Assembly: GCA_036852015.1 (NCBI GenBank)
Contig: JAANDG010000134.1
Coordinates: forward strand, 186,001-250,000
Direction of reading: 5' to 3'
DNA: 64,000 nucleotides
DNA from: Pelodera strongyloides
Lineage: Eukaryota > Nematoda > Chromadorea > Rhabditida > Rhabditidae
Shown piece by piece: positions 49,073-62,300 of the stretch; the first letter of the stretch is position 1, and every line of letters begins with the position of its first letter. Both the position numbers and the translations under genes were made by a program. The notes beneath the pieces were generated by a model, which worked only from the letters and a program-made list of their open reading frames with translations, was not told the origin of the DNA and made no database searches.

Positions 49073-49489
49073 CTGGGGTTTGCAAGTATGCAAAAATTCC
49101 TTGCAAGTATGTACACGAGGTACCGTACTTTGGAACTAAGAATGAATATATAACATGAGAAATTATAAAATCGTTCCAAGATTCATTTTTCCAAGACAAA
49201 TTTTTCGGCATACTTGCAAACCCTATATGGGGTTTGCAAGTATGCCAAAAACCGCGAGTTTTCCTTGCAAGTATCAATTCGCAAAATCGTGTGCTTTTTA
49301 CACAACTTTACCGTAACTTTGACACATCCGCACTATAGAAAATCCGCCATCAAAGACATTTTTTGTTGAACAATTGGTCCCGTGGCGATCGGTCGTAAAA
49401 ACTGCCTGTAGATATGCTCGTGTAGTGCCAAGATACGGTAAATTTTTCGATACTTGCAAGGAAAATCGGGCATACTTGCAAACCCCAAT
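49073..49489. mobile_element. Two adjacent MITEs, GGGGTTTGCAAGTATGCC family
   Basis: A short internally deleted copy (49073-49226) and a full copy (49229-49489) abut each other. Both have inverted ends (GGGGTTTGCAAGTATGC ... GCATACTTGCAAACCC). The full copy is the best preserved of the family here. The arrangement suggests insertion next to, or excision-repair duplication of, an existing copy. Confidence 0.85.
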
Positions 49490-49677
49490 ACAGTACCCCC
49501 GATTTCAGGGGCGTACGAAATTACATTAAACCTATGCGTTGATTGCCGTTTTGCGATTACGCGCATTTTTCCAACTCCTCCCATCATCGGCACGCCGGAA
49601 CTTTTCATTTTCTTTTCAACACTGTATTCTTTTTTTTCACTCATTGCTTGTATTCGTTTCTTCGCATTCAATGCCAT
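49490..49677 (-). CDS. Possible small minus-strand coding exon
   Basis: From the ATG at 49677 the minus strand reads MALNAKKRIQAMSEKKEYS, a Lys-rich segment, GVPMMGGVGKMRVIAKRQ and FNVISYAPEIGG, then meets a GG|GTACTG donor-like site at the MITE border. The composition is protein-like (basic, helical), but I find no further exon and no family. It may belong with the frame at 49751-50092. Confidence 0.3.
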
Positions 49678-49750
49678 TGTCCTCCTCCTGCCGACCTCCG
49701 CGTTGTTGAGCTCTCTCTTTTGATTTTTACGTGGCTCTTGGCGTTCCCGG

Positions 49751-50092
49751 CTAAGTAAGATTTGCCTTTGCTCTAAATCCAGACAGTTGCGTTAAGCAGT
49801 ATGTTCGTTCCGGATGTGTTTGTTTCCACGCAGATGCAGTGCATGTACCCAATTTGCGTACAACATTTGTTCCACAGGAAAGTGAAAACCCCGATTTCGC
49901 CCCGATCATTTGCCAGAAAACCCTGATTTCGCCCCGTTCACGGCCCGATTTTTTGAGGGACTTGATCGGGGCGAAATCGGGGTTTTTAGTTTCCCATGTC
50001 ACACTGGCCGTTTTGCCGCTTTGGAATGATACTAACTTGTATCTGTATCCTGCCGTGAAACGTGTTGGCCAATTCTCAATTATGATTGCCAC
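49751..50092 (-). CDS. Possible minus-strand frame containing an inverted-repeat insertion
   Basis: The minus-strand frame starts IIIENWPTRFTAGYRYKLVS, continues FQSGKTASVTWE, passes through an inverted repeat (49878-49997) without a stop, and resumes GTNVVRKLGTCTASAWKQTH to a stop at 49751. The outer parts look like one coding segment split by the insertion. No family recognised. It could be an old gene fragment or a transposon remnant. Confidence 0.3.
   Translation of the reverse strand: MAIIIENWPTRFTAGYRYKLVSFQSGKTASVTWETKNPDFAPIKSLKKSGRERGEIRVFWQMIGAKSGFSLSCGTNVVRKLGTCTASAWKQTHPERTYCLTQLSGFRAKANLT
49878..49997. mobile_element. Small inverted-repeat element
   Basis: Arms GAAAACCCCGATTTCGCCCC (left) and GGGGCGAAATCGGGGTTTTT (right) with TGATC continuing the pairing. 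The spacer contains a third copy of the same word (CCCTGATTTCGCCCCG). About 120 bp. Confidence 0.75.
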
Positions 50093-50367
50093 TTAAGCGC
50101 TAATTTTTGCGTTCCATCTTGATTGTGCATACATAGCGTGTCTTTTCATATAGGCGATCCCCAATAATGTGTACAAAATGCAGAACGTCTAAAAGAAGCA
50201 TGTGATGTATTGTTTTAATTGTGTTTTTTTTCGGCAGTTGTGTCGCTATGCAATCTTTTGTTTGAACAGTTCGCTTTATTGTGTACTGGAATCGCACTTG
50301 TGACGCTCCGCAATTTTAATATCTTTATCTGATAATGTATAACCATCGCTTCCTTTATTTGTAGGTC

Positions 50368-53300
50368 ATGCTGCCGTGGGTATTTGCGTCTGAAGATCCA
50401 AGCAAACCAATACAAAGGTAAGTATGCCATGATTTTTTTTACTGAATAAATTGAATTGTACCTCTTCGTGTAATGGAGACTATGGAGAAAAGGAAAGAAA
50501 GGGAAAAGAAATAAACAAACCAATACGACATGCTTAGAATTAGAGTTTGGGAGTTAGCTTGCTTCCCACACATCTTCTCTAGTACTGTCGTCCTTATTGT
50601 TAGTATGTTTTGATTTAATTTTAATAATATTTATTTTAGTAATCCCTACTCTCAATTCGGTACGAATGTGCCATCGAATGGCGACCAACATAACCAGGTT
50701 TGTCTTTTTCATAAACTTTTGCCCTTTTTGGTTCTTCTCCGGGGGTTTCCCGGACCTGGGAGCACTCATCAATTAATAGCACAAAAAGTACTGGGCAAAT
50801 GGGGTCTAATTTGGCAATTCTAATGTTCCTCTACAAAACTTCAAAAACTCAGCCAGAAATGATGATTTTGAAGAAAAGTTATTAAAAAATTGTTATTTTG
50901 TTTTGCGTTTTGCTCCATGTAAAAAAACACTAAAATATCTACCAAACTGGATGGGCAAGATCACATGAGATAAGATTTGTGCACTGTGCATTGTCAAAAA
51001 CATCGTAGAACTATTTTTACACTTGCCCCGACGACGTTTTTTTTGTGAAACTGGTCACGTGTTGGTCACCAAATGGTGTGCGGTGTGCCCCATTTCCTGA
51101 TTAGTGCCCTGCTTCAGCTCATGCATTATAGCATTATTAATTGTTTTAGGATTCCATGGACTCCTCTGGAGGACAAGGGCTAGCTATCGGCGTGGTCGGA
51201 AAGTGAGTTTTTTTTTAACTATTTATATGTATCAGTTTCAATTTAGGTCGTAAGCAATGGCGCACCTTAAAGCGAAATACGGGCCGGCTTCTGAAACACA
51301 TCGTAGACGCTGGCTTTATGCATCATATTATGCTAATGAGCATAATTTAAAATAAAAAATCACCCCACTTAGCATAAATGCATAAGAATGCGGTTGTCCA
51401 CGATGAGTTTTAAAAAAACCGGCTGGTATTTCGCTTTAAATATTATTCCACGTTGTTCCTTTTACTTTTCAAATTGTAGCGTTTAGTCGATGAAAGCTTG
51501 AAGTTGAGGTTCACAAAGTGTTTCATATCTTTCATATTTGATGTTTTTTCTTTTTGATTTAATAACATTTTGTTTCGATGTCGTGTCATTTTTTGCATTG
51601 TCGTTTTGAAAAGTTGAACTTTTGATGTATTATCTTGTCGTGTTAAGCTAATTGAGTTTGTAATATGTCTGTCTGTCGTCTGCGTGCTTGCTATTTTGTG
51701 GTTTGAAACGTTATCCTCTCTAGTGAACAACCGACTTCTGAGTTCCCTGGTAGTGGTGGCGACGCTGGCTCAACAATGGTGAATGGTGGGTTATGTTTTT
51801 AAAAGGATATTTGTAAAAAGTAGGGAGTATAAGGTATTAAAGATAAGGATACAAAGATAAGCACACATCAACCAAAGTACGTCGAAACGTGCAGATAGCT
51901 CTTGCGGAGTCTAAGGTTTTCATACGAAACAATTACAAAAAAAAACTGTAAGGGGCTGAATAGGGTCATATAATGTTTTTCGCTCTTCTTCAGCTCCTGC
52001 ATGCGCTTCATATTCAAGAATCTTCTAATAGATATGAATAGTTTCGTACGTAGATTATTTAAACTTATTTATTAAGACGGACGTGGTACAGCGAGTGGTG
52101 AACCTCCTGCGAAACGTTTTCATGCGGTAGGTTCATGTTAAAGATAATTTGATGTCTTGTGAAATAATTAAATGTATATTTTCGCGTGGTTGGTCTTTTC
52201 TCTTAAAGCGAATTACCGGCCGGTTTTTGAAACGCATCGTAGACAGCTGAATTTCTTACATATTTATGCTAATTTACTCGAAGTTACTCGATTTTTTATT
52301 CTAATTTATGAAGCTGCATAAGAATGCTGCTATACCCGACGCGTTTCAAAAACCAGTCAGTATTTCGCTTTAAGGATAATCTTTTAAAATAAGGCAAGGT
52401 ATCTGTAAACTGTTTAATTAAATACCAATGTAAGGCACCGGTATGTATAGAATAGAAAATTTTAAGAGTTTAAATATAAAGGTAGTTAAAAATAAACTAT
52501 AAAGTTAAGTAGTAAAGGCAAAGTCTCATGTAAGCATATTTTAGGAGGCTCCTGCAGCGAAGCGCAAAGGCGGAGACAAGGCCACTCCTAAACTCGTCGT
52601 ATATGGTTTACCGACAACTACTGAACAGGAAGAGGTAATTTGATTATTGATCTGCCGTTTTCGGTTTTCTCTTTGTGCTTATCTGCACAATACAATCTGT
52701 GTAATTGATTCAATATATGTAATATAATTTTCTATATGTTGCTCTGTCTAGCTTTGCTCCCGAAACATGGTTGTTTTGGTTTCTTATTTTTGGAGTTTGC
52801 TTTGGAATATTTTGGTCTCCCGTTCCTAGATAAAGGACGAATGGACACATGCTCCCGAAGCATAAAGTGTTTATTTTTAAGCGTATTAAATAAGAATAAT
52901 ACTAACAATTATATAAATAATCGATTTGTTTATTCCAGTTAATCGCCCTATTCCAAAACCAGGGATTCCAAGCTCAATCCGTGAAAATGTTCCAGAAAGA
53001 AGAATTTGGTAAGCTTTACTTTTTATTATTATAATTATTTGATGAATGAAACATATTGAATATTACTCTCCTGGTTATTTTGAATATTTCTTGCTTGTTT
53101 TTCATTGATGTTTTATTTTCATTATTTTTGAAACGAGTGTTTTTTCGTGCGTCAAAGCAGGTGCTTTATTTTTGATCCGGTTTCAGACATGTTTTGTTTT
53201 GTCTGTTCGTCATTTTGTTGGTACAGAGCCTTAGAATTATTACGATTATCGATTTATTGATTAGATTTACATGATGATTCATTTTAAACATGCGTTTAGA

Positions 53301-56300
53301 GATTTTCTATTAGACTTTTTTTTTTGAGATTTAAATTGTCATTCACAATAAGTAGGTAACCCGGTTGAACGAAAAGTTCATGTCAAGTCTTAACGTGTAC
53401 CTCTTCTATTCCATGTATTTCTATTATTTTTGTTCCCGGTTCGTGATTTCCGTGTCAAATGCTGTTTATTTCTGCAGGTGTTCGCTCAGTTGTCGCTTTT
53501 CTCGATGCGCCCTCGCTCGATGCAGCCGTGCAGTGGATGGCCGCCTCTGAGGTTTACAGGAGACCCACATATTTTTATTTATTTATTATTAATATCAGTG
53601 TTTTTGTGGTTCGGGGACGGTGTTCCCAGCCTGCTTGCGAATTTTCTGGATTGAAAAGCATTCTCGCGCGAGAAATATGTGCGAGGTCGATGTTGAGCCC
53701 CCTCTGATCGTGAGTAAACTTCTTAGTTTGAGCTTTGAGCTCAGCTTGCTCATTTGGTGAGGTGGCAACCTTACTGGAGCTAGAGCTAGGCGCGATAGCT
53801 CCTGTCCCGTTTTGATGAATTAGCAGTTTCTTTCGAGCAGAAACTGTTTGATTGCATGGTTAGAACCTGCAAGCGTGACGAAAAAGTTTAAATTTATGGA
53901 TGTGAATCCATTGCAAGCGATAAATGTCAGCGGTTTTTATGCGTCTATCAGTCAGCGTCGACCCTCTTTTGTCGACTTGGTGAAAAGCCGTCACTTATTC
54001 ATTGACGTTGCATGTTGGTATTCACTTACCTATACTCCTCTTCACCGGTATACTATTTGGAGCTGAACTGGTAAATTTTTAGACTACTGCCTGCCTTTTT
54101 ATGGAGTCTTGATGTTCCAGAAATTGTATACTACTAGGTACTAGAAGTGGCTATCGCCACGTATTTATTAGTAAATATGTTGTTTATAGGGTCGCCTGGT
54201 TCTCTCAAATGGACTTGCATGCCAGGTTGAATACGCCCGTGTCTATCAGACGGATAAGGACTGGAATTGTGTTAAGGTTGGAACCTATATCGTTCTTTTT
54301 AAAATTAATTCCAATTGCGGTGGTCAATCCTTTTATCCACACGTACAATCAAACGATATGAATGAAGTCCTAATAAATATAGGAATATAGTACGTGGAAC
54401 TTGTGGCACAGAAAAAGACTGAGCCGAAAGAGGAGAGCATACTCAATATTCAACTTAGATTATGTCTATACTCTTAACATACCTTTAAGGTAAGGCAGGG
54501 GCGGTACGCGTCACGCCATTTTCAGTTGGTATCCTATTTTCCAAGAACTTAATTTTTAGTGCTCGCAACAGATGAATGGCCAGGCACCGTTGTGTACACA
54601 GTGTTCGACATCAAGAGAAGAGTCGGAGGACCTGGACGCTAGGGGAATTGCACTCGTTGGGAACTCGCCTTGTGATAGTATGTTTTAGATTTTGGTTTAT
54701 TTTTAGTTTACGTAATTTGCGCGTACTTACGTTTGTTACATGTTACTAAGTTACTTACGCTTGTTTCTTAGGTATGTAGTCCTTTTGGGGTATATTACAG
54801 ATTCAAAGGAGAATCCTTTAAACAAATTGGAACTAATTTTGTTCTCCACAAAGAATAATTTTTTGGGCATAAGTAGAGAATCTAACGTTAACTATTCGCT
54901 TCGTTTTCGTTGAGTAACCTCCATTATTTAGCTCTACTTCTGCGCGATCTTCCCAAGGGAACAAAGGGACCCAAAATTGCAGAGGTATTTTTTTATTCTA
55001 TTGCTTATTTTGCACTTTTTGCTAATATTTTGTCGTGAGCGTATTGAAGCAAAGCAGTGGCTGGTTGTTGGAGTTCCAAAAATGGCAGGACAGGACTCTT
55101 CATTGGGTACATTTGCGTATTTTTATCGAGCGTTTAAGCTGCCTTTTGTACGTTAATGTTTCCTGTTTCCTCGTAGATATGTGTAACCTAACTAACGTTT
55201 TCTGAGTCGAGTGATGTACTATGCTAGTTAGTTCCTTAGGCGATGATCAGGAAGCATAATATAGTATGCTGAAACAGTCTTTCTTTTGTATAGTGTAACA
55301 TAAGTTTATTCCGGGACGGGATTTGCGCTCCGTAGCCGTAGCTAGCCAGCAAATGGTTTATCTGTTTTGTTCAGTCACTGTGCCGTGTTTCCGAACTGCT
55401 CCCAATTGTGCACATTCATATGGCGAAGAGCCGGCGCTATGCATTCGTACAGATGAGAACAGCAGACGATGCACAAATGTTGTTGAGATGTTTTGAACGA
55501 GCGCCGTTGATGATAGGACAACAAATTGGTCGGTTACTTTTATTCACTTTATGTTTTGTTTGGTTTAGTTAGTAGTGTGTGGTAGAATTGGGTTGGGTGT
55601 ATTTCATGGTTTAATATTATGACAATTATTGAAGAATTGAGTTATTTATTTTCATCACCGAATAATTACCGTATGGAAGCTAGTTGCGAGATTTGATGTA
55701 GGTAGCATATAAGTCCTAAATGATGATTTTTTTCCTGTCGTTCATTTTGATTTGGCTGTTAGAGCTCGCCACAGAAAAGTTTTTTTTTTAACTATTTCGA
55801 CAGACATACACTTTCAGCGGTGACTGTAAACTGTTACTGACTATTATGGTATCGTAAAGGAGTTTTGTTACTTTACCATTAGGAGCCTTATGAAAATTGT
55901 ATCTTCCGTTCTGTAAATATTCTATGTGAATATTTACTCCTTGCAGTGCTGATCTCCTTTTGCCGGTTCTCGTTCAAAGAGTGGGACGATGCACAGAAGA
56001 GAGGCGTACCGTTGGGGAAGCTCCAACGCTCCGGTACACCAGCCGATTGTACTCCGGGCTCGATGTCCGCTGGGAGTGCAACCCCAGGACAGGGACAGTT
56101 TACAGGCGGTACACAGGGAATGCAAATGCAAGGTATGTATAGCATAGTGATAGCGGACGTGGATTCTAGTATATATTAATTCCGTGCGTAAGGGTGGCTC
56201 GTTTAGTTTAGTTGCTGAAAATGCGCCGAAGCCGAAACATGCTTTTGGTCTAAGGTGCGCGCATGCGAACCCGTCAATATCGCGCTTTTCTATATTTTAG

Positions 56301-59300
56301 TATAAGAGTGTACTATTTTCTTATTTGAGCATTTGAACAGGTTCACAGATTATGGTTTTTATTTATCAGTAAACCAATTTCAGGCATTGTCACGTCTCAA
56401 CAAACGTTCACTTCACAGTTCTCCCAAGCGCCACCAGCAAGTTGCGTATCTACTTCAGTGGCTGCAGATTGTGGGTTACCATTGAATACTCGAATTATAC
56501 ATAAACGTATATGATTACCGCAGATACTGTAGGTGTGTAAATGTAGAATGCGACATAAATCGCACTTGATTCAAGTTTTAACCTTATTCTCTGCGTGCGA
56601 GAGTAGCCACTCGGCCGTTTTACTATGTCTCAACTCACGACCAGGTTTAAAGTGAATTTAACTTTTTTAAAGTTATTATTTCATGTTTATTCCTTGCTTC
56701 CTGCTTCCTTTAGAGAGGGTGGCTATTAAAATGTGAATATGTGAATACCACTTTATTCAGACATACAATCATCAGACATAGACTTAAGCATGTAGAATCC
56801 AAGGTCCCGTTTGCTCTCGAAGGCTGTCGATTGGTACACTCTGATAGGATGATTCGTCTATTTCAGATACGAGTAACTCAGCCGCCGATATTGCCATGCA
56901 AGCACGCATGCGCGCCGAGCAGTTTAAGAAGGAAATAGCGGCCAATGTGGCCCAGATGGTGCCACATGCGGCTAAACTGGGACTTAGCCTTCCACCGCCC
57001 GGCCCACCCCCGCCAGCAGGGGCGCCTTCATCTATGCAACAGGTACGGGTTTGCATATTGTTTGTTGAACTTACATGCAACTATAAACAAAAGGTTGTCC
57101 TAAGACATGGCGCTTAAGAACGTAAATTACTAAACAAGGGTCCTATTCACTTTATTCTCACCTCACAGATACCGCTTGTCGTAGACTTTGTGTTTTTACG
57201 TGCTATGTTATAATAAAAGTAGTCGATTCGTTATTTTATGATTATATCCGCTGTACGAAGAATATGAGATTTCTTTACTCGGATTATTTTATTTCCCTTT
57301 GTTTATGAAATACTTTTAAGATGCAGCCAATGCAAATGCAACAAACGGGTGTTACACTGACGTACACATCAGCACCACCTGCGCAATTTGGAGTTACTTA
57401 TGGAGCACCACCACCAGGTAATATTCATATGGAAATGGCTTTATTCAAGCTGATTTTAGACAGGACACAAGAAGTAATTGTTCAAGAGTATTTTTCACTT
57501 TATGAACACGTTGAAACATGTTATTATATATAAAGGAGAAGAGTTTACTTTTTTGTTTTAAGCCGCATGTGAACGCAACGAAAATTTGAATATCTAAAGG
57601 CTATAAAAGGAGAGCCGGAACCCCATCTTGAGCAAGCGAAATTCGAATTTTATTTCATGAGTTTTCAAGATACGTTGCAAACGTTTCACATAAGTGTGCT
57701 CACTGATGTTCCTGCATTTTAGACTGCGAAAGTCGCCTCAGGCGGCGATAGCCGTCTGGTGTTATTATAATATGGTTTTTTTGGTAGACAGTAGAGAAAC
57801 ACAACGGAACGAGTATGCATAGCAACAGGGTAGAAGAAAATTAATGTCGACCAACATGAACCCTAAAGTACGGAGCTTCACAACGCAACGCACGTATATT
57901 GACGAGGGATCATGATGCCGAAGGGTATTATTACCTAACAAACAAATCCACATTTATTCATATTCGCTTATTCTTCCAGGTACTTATCAGACTGGCTACG
58001 CGGCGCCCCCGCCCGCAGGCGGAGTCATATATGCCCAGCAGACGAACCTCTCCTGTCCACCACCCGGGTTCAACCCCGCACTACCGCCACCTATGTTCTC
58101 CGCCCCGCCACCCGGCATGGGTATGTATAGATTATGAATAAAGCTTACTTATATAATGAGGGTTGAGGGTTTATTATAATATATGGATATATAAGGAGGA
58201 TTCAAAAACACCCATCCTGTGTATGTTTATCTCTTCTTTTTTTCAAAATGGCATACAAACTACAAACATCGAACCGAACTAAAGCTGTCTTAATTTGCAA
58301 CGTATCCGCAAGTTACTAGTGAGAATGAGTTATGTATTCAGGAATTCCAGCAACGGGCTTCTCGCAACCCCCTCCGTTTGTTAATACCGCGCCCGCGCAA
58401 CAGACATATTTTGTTGGGCAACAACAATTTACAGCTCCTCCCCCGACGGAAATGGGTTGGTTATTTGCTTGGGCTGTTATTTACGTATTTAGCTCCTTTG
58501 AGATGAGCCCACGAATATTGTCCAATTATGTTGGGCCGTTGGGCGTGCGGTTTACACATAATGCCTTAGTTTCTAACTAGTAAACGCCAAGTAAACCGCG
58601 AGTGCATTGCTAGTAATGTTTCCAAACACGGTTTATTTATTAATTAAATAACACCGAGCGAGGTGTGCATCAAATAATATGATAAGAGTATACAATGTAC
58701 ATATAACGAAACCATTGGTACTGTAGCAATCGGGTTAAAGAAAAAATGGAAAGATTGTAGTCGTAGTGGTTGTACTGCAAATGAATAGTGTATTTCTGAT
58801 TGATGATATACGATTATATTCAGGAGCCCAGGCTATGACAGTCCCGCCACCAACTATAGTGAGCATGGAGCAACAGGCACCACAAGTAAGTCAAGCGCAG
58901 GTGAGTTACATCACAAGTATCTGCGGAATTGTTTATTTGATTATGTTAGTTTTATGAACAGAGAGTTACATTGTTACATCTTGCTGCAAATAGGTGCGTA
59001 AACAGCGTAAATGAGCACCGCCAGGTTGCTTCAGATCGGCTGGTTATTAAATTGTTTTTGTAAATTGCAGCGGTGACACATAATGTTTCATGGACTAAAC
59101 TAGTAGACCATCTTCATGTTCACATAGTGTTTGGCCGCCTAAAATAGACCACCTTAATTTACTCACATGATTTATGCGCTGTTTTACTTTTTCGTTTTCA
59201 TCCGGCTTACTGTCGATATTAGCATAATAGTTTTGATTGCAAATGAAAAATTGGGATTTCGGTCGGGCGGGAATCGAACCCGCATCTTTGGTTGTTTGGG

Positions 59301-62300
59301 ACATTGCGTAAATTAAGCTACCGGCCACCCACGCCCAATAATCATTCGCAGACGAGTTTATGCCCGCAATGGTATCACAGTGTTGGCATAGTCAATAGTA
59401 ATACATTCAGGCACACCAGCCACCAAAGCCGATTTCAATAGCCCCACTGGGAGGAGTGATTGGAGTGGTTGATACGCCATACGGAAACTATCCACAATAT
59501 GGTCAGTGGGGTTTTTGTTAGTTTTCTTGGACTTTGTGACGGAGTACTGTACTTTTACAAATTACTGTGTATGTGTTTATTTGACTCATTATATTGTGTG
59601 GACTAGATCGTACAGATTAAAGGTGGAATGATCTGTACACCCCTACGGGTTTAAACTTATATATTTAAAAAGAAGCGTGTAATTAATAACGCGTATTATG
59701 TTTCGCTCGCGTTGCCCCGATCACTAAGTTAAATATATATTTCTATTTATGCCCGTCAGTATATCTTCATACCTTCATAGTAGTTTATTACATCAGTGAG
59801 ATGCGCACAAAAGCCGACACAGAATAAAATGTCTGAAAGACAAATGAGGAAGATAAGGACACAAAACTATGATTTTTGGGACCTAGACTAAGAACTTATG
59901 TATAAGCCGAGCACTATAAACCCGGTAGCAGCTGGACACTTCATATATGTAGTGACTGTTTCAGTGAACCCGGATGCTTCTCAATTTACGGACGACGTGA
60001 CCACCGGATACAAGTTTGACCCGGTCACCATGTTCTATTACGATACCCGGAGTGGCTATTATTTTAATAACTCGACATCGACGTGGTGTATGTGGGAACC
60101 GATGTACTGCACTTATATCCCGGTGACGGAAAAGGTGAGAACTTTGTTGTCTAAGCTAAGGTACGGTAAGGTAGCGTAAGTTAAGGAAAGGTAAGGAAGG
60201 TAGGCTAAGGTAAGGCAGCGTAAGCTAAGGTAAGGCTGGACTGTACTTGTTACTAGTTGTTTGGACTTACCGTTCTAATACGATTGTTTGTTAGGTGATC
60301 ACTAGTCTTAAAAGTGGCGTTGGGACCTGGGGGAATCTGAGAAATTACAAGTGTCGTAGTGGATTACAGTTTTTATAGTGAAATTATAAGATAAGGGCTG
60401 CGGCACAAATCGGTTATATATTGAATAATTTATTCTGAAAAGAACAAAAGCGAAATAATACAGCGTAAGCAAATATATAAAAAAAACGTTATCAGAATCG
60501 ATACCATTGCCATATTTATCTGACGGTCCATTTATACTCTTACTCTTACAGGCTAAAGCAGTGAAAGCAGCGCAAGAGAAGATGTTGGCTGAAGCGCAAA
60601 AGAAGGTCGAAGACGTCGTTGAGGAGAAGGAGAAGAGTCCAGAGAAGGAGGAGGAGGATGAGGATGACGAGAGGTCGAGTGAAAAGGAGGAAAAGCAGGA
60701 GAGGCGAGAGAAACGAAGAGAGAAAGAGGAGAAGAAGGAGAAGGAGAGACATGATTCAGGTGTGTTAACTTGGCCTTTGTTTTGAGTTGTGTTCAGGTTT
60801 TTTCTGTATAAATTTTGGTTTCTACTGGCTATTGGGTATGATACTTGTGTCTCCATTTTATATTGAGGCTGTTTATTGAGCAAGTTTTTGGTTCTCTGTC
60901 TCAGTTCTCTCAGGTATAGTCGGTAGGTGAGTTACGTTGAGGTTTAGGTTTAGGTATCGTATCCTCCCTTGTCATAACCAAAACCAATTGTTATTCCTTG
61001 TTAATTATGTATTTTAGCATCTTCATCTCCAAAGGAGGAGGGCAAGAAGTCGTCGAAAGGCGACAAATCCACAGAAAAGGATAAGGAGAAAGAAAAGGAC
61101 AAGCATCACAAGGTGGGATCTCTTTTTTATTAAGCACTTTATTATAGCGATTATTATCGGTGAAAGACAGTACTATCAACTATCGGCATATTTATAAATG
61201 TTGGTGTTCATTAGCCTGTAGTTTGTCAGAGTGCGCTTTTTGCATGGTTTTTTTACACTTCAAATGCACAAAGGGGTAAAATAAGACCTCCTCCCCCCTC
61301 CCCTTTCTTTGTAAAGAGACCTCAAGGATTGAAGATTGAACTGTGATTTTTTTTTGTATTTACAGAAATCGAAGGAAAAGGCAGTTGCTAAGGAGATGCT
61401 AAAATGGGAAAAGAGACGGGAAAAGGTACAGTACACATTATTTAGTTGTGTTCGAGGTTCTAGCTGTGTGGGTTTTGAATATATGAATATACCAGTCGGT
61501 CAAAACGTCGCGCGGAGTACCACTTGGGTGCGGGTGCGGTAGTTGCGTTCCCCGGATTTGTACTTTGACTTTGAACCAGCGTTCTTTGTGCGCTGTCGAC
61601 GTCGACTTTTTTTCAATTTCCTACTTTCATATTATGAACTTATTCATATGTGTTTTATTTCGGCTCTAAAGCATCTTCTATTTTACCTGTATGCGTTAGG
61701 TGGCCATGAAGCTCAAAGCGGCCAAAAATGAGTTGGAAACGAAGAGCGCGTTTGAGAAGTTGAAAGAGACTTCAACGAGCAACCCGAATAGTCGCTGGGA
61801 TGTGCCAGTGAGTTTTTGTATGCATTATTTCCTTCCTTTTTGTGGTGTGTATTTTGGTTTTTGTATCCGTGCTCTTCTATAATTTACTAGTAATGCCCTG
61901 TCGGGGTTCAGTCGGGCTTGTATTCTATCTATGCGCACTAAAATTGAAATTGAAGTACTTTACTCTCTAAATTCAAGTAAATTTCTTTGAATAAAACGTT
62001 CGATGAAACTTGGCTAATCCTGACTTTCCTCTTTCCTCCTAATCAAGCAATAGCTGACCGATTTGTTTAACGCAGTTAGCCTGTGTCCAAGTCCAGCGTG
62101 TGTTTCACAAACCGAAACAACCTGCAATATCGCTTTAAGGGAGCACCAGCTCAAAGTGTGAGCGCAATCTTGGGTGCTGATGACTCGGACGAGGAGGACA
62201 TAAACCCACTGGCGCCGGGACGGGTACGCAACTTTGTCAAGGAGAGAGACGACCGGCGACGAGTGGAGGAAGAGAGAAAGGAAAAGGAGAGAGAGGAGAG

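Noticed and set aside
55050..55106. Possible 57-nt cassette exon between RRM2 exons of the RBM5/10-like gene (frame open, AG and GT present).
   Set aside because: Skipping it gives a normal RRM fold order (RDLPKGTKGPKIAE directly into SLCRVSELLPIVHI), while including it would insert 19 residues in helix 1. Kept out without transcript evidence.
60308..60883. 191-residue minus-strand ORF rich in Ser and Phe.
   Set aside because: It is the antisense shadow of the Lys/Glu-rich exon 60552-60759 of the RBM5/10-like gene.
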